Shown in pieces: positions 60,747 to 64,000 of a DNA stretch of 64,000 nucleotides. Source of the DNA: Streptantibioticus silvisoli (GTDB lineage Bacteria > Actinomycetota > Actinomycetes > Streptomycetales > Streptomycetaceae). Positions within the stretch are counted from its first letter, which is position 1. Each line of letters starts with the position of its first letter. Location of the stretch: contig NZ_JAAGKO020000001.1 of the NCBI RefSeq assembly GCF_027947535.2, positions 1-64,000 of the forward strand, in the 5' to 3' direction. Made by a program: the position numbers and the translations under genes. Under the pieces are notes generated by a model that was given only the letters and a program-made list of their open reading frames with translations, did no database searches and was not told the DNA's origin.

Positions 60747-62066
60747 TCACTGCTTGAGGTCGCTCAACTCGCCGCTGACGTTGAGCAGTTCGTGGCAGGT
60801 GGTGGCCTGTTTGCCCGAGGCGGGCGTGCCCGGCTTCTGGCAGGTGACGTCCGCCGACACGGTCGCACCACCCGGTACCTCGATCGGGGTGACCCAGTGG
60901 TAGTCCTGGTTGCGGAAGGTCTCCAGCGCGATCGTCGTGATCGTCCGGTCGCCGAAGGAGATCGTCAACAGCCCCTGGTCGCCCTGGAAATTGGCGGCCA
61001 CGATGTCGGTGATGCCGAACACCTTCCCGGCGGGCACCTGGTAGGTCCCCTTCTTCTCGCTGCCGCCGGACGTCGCCACGTCGATCGTCGTGGAACTCTG
61101 CACGCCGGTCCCCGCGACGGGCTGGCCGCCGGTGCCCTGCGACCCGCCGGCGCCCCCGCTTCCCCCGCCCGCGCCGGCCGTTCCGCCGGTGCCCGGCGAC
61201 GCCGACCCGGTACCGGCCGTGCCGCCGCCCGGAGTCGGTGTCGGCGCGGGCGTGCCGAGCTTCTTGGCGACCGCGGTGTTCGCCGCCTGCCGGGCGTAGG
61301 AGCGCAGGGCCGGGCCCACCAGCGCCAGCCACAGGATGAGCAGGGCCACGAGCGCGGCGAGCACCGCCAGCAGCCACTTGGGGAAGACCGGCAGCTGGAC
61401 GAACTCCCCGTCCAGCGGGTGCGGTGCGTTCCCGCCCGGCGGGTCGGCGCGGTCGCCGTCCTCGGCGTCGGTCCCGACGCCGACCTCGAAGGGCCAGGTC
61501 CGCGGCTTGCCGAACCACACGGGTTTGCGGATGCGGACCCGGACGGGCAGGAGGATCGACTCGCCCGGTTCCAGGGGCGGCGTGCTCGCCGGCAGTGCGA
61601 TGCGCAGTTCCTCGCCGCGCTGGCGCGACGTGAGCGTGAGCCCGGTGTCGGTGTTGCCCAGGTTGAGCACGGACGTGCGGTAGCGGCCGCGGAGCCAGCC
61701 GCGCCGGCGCCGGGGCAGCAGTTCCGCCCGCAGCTCCCGGAAGGGCGTGACCGTCACCGTGGCCTCGGGCACCGACACCAGTTCGGCGCGTTCCGACGGC
61801 AGTACCTTCACGCCGAGCGGATGGTCGCCCGCGCGTACCTCGAACGAGCGGGGCGGCGTCAGCCGTACCGTCGCCGTCCCGGACGTGCCGGGGTAGAGCG
61901 ACAGGTGGTCGGGTTCGACCACCGTCCAGCCGGCGCAGTCCCCCACCACCTCCAGCGTGTACGCCTCGACGATGTCGGTCTCGTTGCGGACCGTCAGAGT
62001 GGTTGTCGCCTCGCCTCCGGGCGGCACTGTCAGGCTGATGGGGCCGAGTTCGGCAGATGCGGTCAC
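60747..62066 (-). CDS. Membrane protein with N-terminal beta domains
   Basis: This 439-residue protein starts at GTG 62066 (VTASAELGPISLTVPPGG). The N-terminal 220 residues form two probable Ig-like or CARDB-like beta domains (ATTTLTVRNETDIVEAYTLEV and TSVLNLGNTDTGLTLTSRQ). One membrane helix (WLLAVLAALVALLILWLALVG), a glycine-, threonine- and proline-rich linker and a C-terminal beta domain with two cysteines follow. It is probably a cell-envelope protein. The upstream extension of the frame to 62648 is arginine-rich and not used. No name is known to me. Confidence 0.75.
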   Translation of the reverse strand: MTASAELGPISLTVPPGGEATTTLTVRNETDIVEAYTLEVVGDCAGWTVVEPDHLSLYPGTSGTATVRLTPPRSFEVRAGDHPLGVKVLPSERAELVSVPEATVTVTPFRELRAELLPRRRRGWLRGRYRTSVLNLGNTDTGLTLTSRQRGEELRIALPASTPPLEPGESILLPVRVRIRKPVWFGKPRTWPFEVGVGTDAEDGDRADPPGGNAPHPLDGEFVQLPVFPKWLLAVLAALVALLILWLALVGPALRSYARQAANTAVAKKLGTPAPTPTPGGGTAGTGSASPGTGGTAGAGGGSGGAGGSQGTGGQPVAGTGVQSSTTIDVATSGGSEKKGTYQVPAGKVFGITDIVAANFQGDQGLLTISFGDRTITTIALETFRNQDYHWVTPIEVPGGATVSADVTCQKPGTPASGKQATTCHELLNVSGELSDLKQ

Positions 62067-62600
62067 GTCGCGACCGTAGGACCGCCGGGCGGCCGGGAGC
62101 AGGGGTACCGGGGGCAAGGCCCGGGCACAGCACCGTGCCCGCGGGAGCACCCCGGCGCTGCCCCGCCGCACCCGGCACGGCCCCGGCGCCCCGGCCCGGC
62201 CCGTGACCCGCCGCCCCGAACGGCCCGCTGCCGCGGACGGACGGCCGGGAGCGTGGCGGCGCCACGGACACCGCGCGGCACGGATCGTGCCACCGCCCCA
62301 CCCCGCACCGGCGGGCGAGCCGCGGCCCCCAGGGCATGTCCCGTGGACCCCGGCGGGCTCGCGACGCCGGGCACCGCCCGTCGCGGCGTCGCCGAAACGC
62401 CCCGGTGCCACCCAACCACCGGGCCGCTCCGGCGCCCTGCTCCCCCAGCCTCCGGCCGGGAGTCCGCAACGCCAGCGGCGCGACGCAGCAGGCGCCAGAT
62501 CACCGCGCCGGGCGCCGCCGCCCGATCCGCCCTGATCCGTCCCGACCCGCACGGCACCTCCAACCCCCCACCGGCACAGAAGAAATGGAACGGAGCCCAG
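62067..62600. other. Divergent intergenic region
   Basis: This 534-base spacer lies between the divergent membrane-protein and LuxR genes. No gene is seen. A CGGGCAC/GTGCCCG hairpin with a six-base loop is at 62122-62141. Promoters for both genes must lie here. Confidence 0.4.
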
Positions 62601-63320
62601 ATGACGGCGTTCGAGCAGAGCTCTGGCGGTCGCGAACCGGTCGAGCACTTACGTCCGGGGACGCTGCTGTCCCCACGGTCCACGGCCCGGCCCCCGGCAC
62701 GCCGGATACCGGTCGCGGTCTACGCCGAGGACCTGATCCTGCACGCCGGCCTGGTGCAGCAGCTGCGGCAGCGGCCGGAGGTGGAACTGCTCACCCTGGA
62801 CGCCTCGGACGGCGCGGTGGTCTCGCTGACCGTGGCCGACCGGCTCAACGAGAGCGTGGTGGAGCACCTGCGCCGGCTCCAGCGCGGCGGCACCGTCCGG
62901 GTCGGGCTGGTCGTCGGGCACTTCGAACCGAGCGGGCTCCAGACCGTGGTCGAGTGCGGGGTCGCCGCGGTCCTGCGGCGCTGCGACGCCGACCAGGACC
63001 GGCTCGTCCACCTGGTGACCGCACTCGCCAACGGTGAGGGGGTCATGCCCGGCGACCTGCTGGGACAGCTGCTCGACCATGTCGGCAGCCTCCAGCGGAC
63101 CATGCTCGACCCGCGCGGCCTGACGCTGTCGCCGCTGACGACCCGGGAGGCGGAGATGCTCCGGCTGGTCGCCGACGGGTTCGACACCAGCCAGATCGCG
63201 GCCCGTACCGCCTACTCCGAACGCACCGTCAAGAACGTCCTGCACGAGGTCTCGACCCGCTTCGGGTTGCGCAACCGCGCCCACGCCGTCGGGTACGCCA
63301 TGCGGCACGGACTCATCTGA
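62601..63320 (+). CDS. LuxR/NarL-type response regulator-like activator
   Basis: This 239-residue protein begins MTAFEQSSGGREPVEHLRPG. Its middle part resembles a receiver-like domain (RIPVAVYAEDLILHAGLVQQL, VRVGLVVGHF, ECGVAAVLRR), but the usual phosphoacceptor acidic pocket is not evident. The C-terminal LuxR helix-turn-helix is clear: LSPLTTREAEMLRLVADGFD, then TSQIAARTAYSERTVKNVLHEVSTRFGLRNR. It is probably an orphan or atypical response regulator. ATG at 62601 is chosen over longer in-frame starts that run through the neighbour. It is divergent from the membrane-protein gene. Confidence 0.88.
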   Translation: MTAFEQSSGGREPVEHLRPGTLLSPRSTARPPARRIPVAVYAEDLILHAGLVQQLRQRPEVELLTLDASDGAVVSLTVADRLNESVVEHLRRLQRGGTVRVGLVVGHFEPSGLQTVVECGVAAVLRRCDADQDRLVHLVTALANGEGVMPGDLLGQLLDHVGSLQRTMLDPRGLTLSPLTTREAEMLRLVADGFDTSQIAARTAYSERTVKNVLHEVSTRFGLRNRAHAVGYAMRHGLI

Positions 63321-63467
63321 CGCGGCGCCGCCCGGTCCTCCGCGGCTGCCCGCACGGGCATCGCCGCTACCCCCGCGCGGGGCCCGGCGGCCCTGGCTGT
63401 CCGCCGCCCGGGCCTGAAGACTGCGGTCGTCACCCCGCTCTTCCAGCATCCGGTCTGTGAGGTACGC

Positions 63468-64000
63468 GTGATCGGCACGATCGGCTTCGTGAGGCCCACG
63501 CGGCGGTCGGCCCGGCCGGCCGCCGCCCTGGCGCTGCTCGCCCTCGCCGGCGGCGCCCTGACCCTGCCGGCCCGGGCACCGGTCGCCGCCCGGCCGGCCG
63601 TCGCCGCGGTCTCCGGCATCGCCGGGCGGATCGCGTTCGCCGGCACCGACCACCTCGGCCTGGGGCGGGTCACCGGGACGACCGGCACCGCACCGCTGTT
63701 CGGCCCCGGCCCCCAGCACTTCGACCAGGACCCGTCGGCTCTCGGCTCCCTCCTGGTCTTCACCAGCCTGCGGGACTCCGCGCAGCCCCAGGTCTACCTG
63801 CGCGAAGCCTCCGGGGCGGTGCGCCGGCTGACCACCGGCATGGACGCCGCCCACCCCCGGCTGACCCCCGACGGCCGGGACGTGGTCTTCGACTCCGCGG
63901 AGCCCGGGGGCACCGGCGGCGGCACCCAGCGCGACCTGTGGCTGGTCGGCACCGACGGCACCGGGCTGCGGCGGCTCACCGACACACCGGCCGCCGAGAC
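63468..64000 (+). CDS. Secreted TolB/PD40-like beta-propeller protein, partial
   Basis: A frame starting at GTG 63468, with GAGG seven bases upstream, runs off the right edge of the window after 177 codons. It begins with a signal peptide (MIGTIGFVRPTRRSARPAAA, a hydrophobic LALLALAGGALTLPARAP stretch and a cleavage region near ARAPVAA). It then shows repeated propeller strands: GRIAFAGTDHLG, LLVFTSLRDSAQPQVYLRE, HPRLTPDGRDVVFDSAEPGG and RDLWLVGTDGTGLRRLTD. These PD40/TolB-like repeats form a beta-propeller outside the cell. Function is unknown. Confidence 0.75.
   Translation, partial: MIGTIGFVRPTRRSARPAAALALLALAGGALTLPARAPVAARPAVAAVSGIAGRIAFAGTDHLGLGRVTGTTGTAPLFGPGPQHFDQDPSALGSLLVFTSLRDSAQPQVYLREASGAVRRLTTGMDAAHPRLTPDGRDVVFDSAEPGGTGGGTQRDLWLVGTDGTGLRRLTDTPAAE

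Noticed and set aside
60498-63320. 940-codon version of the LuxR gene
   Set aside because: The extension is antisense to the membrane-protein gene and of low complexity. ATG 62601 begins the recognisable protein.

Overview
The window is very GC-rich DNA with GTG starts, strong GGAGG-type ribosome binding sites, stop/start overlaps and a dense set of secondary-metabolism genes. Its lantibiotic-free NRPS/PKS, bacterial terpene synthase, CYP157-like and CYP170-like P450s and pseudo-P450 point to an actinomycete, most likely Streptomyces or a close relative. No rRNA, tRNA or CRISPR array was seen.

Layout. (1) 0.4-2.6 kb: a MarR regulator divergent from a zinc-free quinone-type reductase, sharing a two-site palindromic control region, then a deazaflavin-dependent nitroreductase-like protein. 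(2) 2.7-6.9 kb, minus strand: a cupin-like protein followed by two translationally coupled ATP-grasp ligases, with a short ambiguous coding stretch between them that contains a TPVITC repeat. (3) 6.9-9.0 kb: about 2 kb in which no gene is recognised. (4) 9.0-23.3 kb, plus strand: two unknown proteins, a ProRS-like class II synthetase homologue, a full-length methionyl-tRNA synthetase paralogue, an MccF-type S66 peptidase, a PP-loop amidotransferase-like protein, a SAM methyltransferase, a PLP aminotransferase, two MFS exporters, an amidinotransferase and a B12-binding radical SAM enzyme. Many of these overlap by GTGA or TGATG, so they look like one or two operons. (5) 23.6-26.7 kb, minus strand: a GatY-type aldolase, an AgaS-type SIS isomerase and a DeoR regulator with a shared operator-like motif. 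(6) 27.3-44.6 kb, plus strand: a truncated MbtH remnant, three NRPS proteins, a luciferase-like monooxygenase and a KS-AT-ACP PKS, ending in a strong hairpin and a transposase remnant. (7) 44.9-51.1 kb: F420-dependent-type reductase, inositol-monophosphatase-like protein, LysR regulator, GNAT acetyltransferase, a repeat-bearing membrane protein and a Ser/Thr kinase. (8) 51.5-59.3 kb, minus strand: a terpene locus with a class I terpene synthase, three P450s and one P450 homologue that has lost its haem-binding cysteine. (9) 60.7-64 kb: a membrane protein with extracellular beta domain, a LuxR-type regulator and the start of a secreted TolB-like propeller protein that runs off the end.

How the parts may work together. 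The assembly line reads A-PCP-C-A-PCP / C-A-PCP-E / C-A-PCP / KS-AT-ACP, so it should build a four-residue peptide with a D residue at position three and one C2 extension. No thioesterase or reductase release domain is present. The amidinotransferase, aminotransferase, methyltransferase, PP-loop and radical SAM genes could make or tailor an unusual guanidino amino acid. The MetRS paralogue, MccF-type peptidase and two exporters look like a self-protection set. That reading is inference. Regions 4 and 6 may be one cluster interrupted by the sugar operon, or two adjacent clusters.
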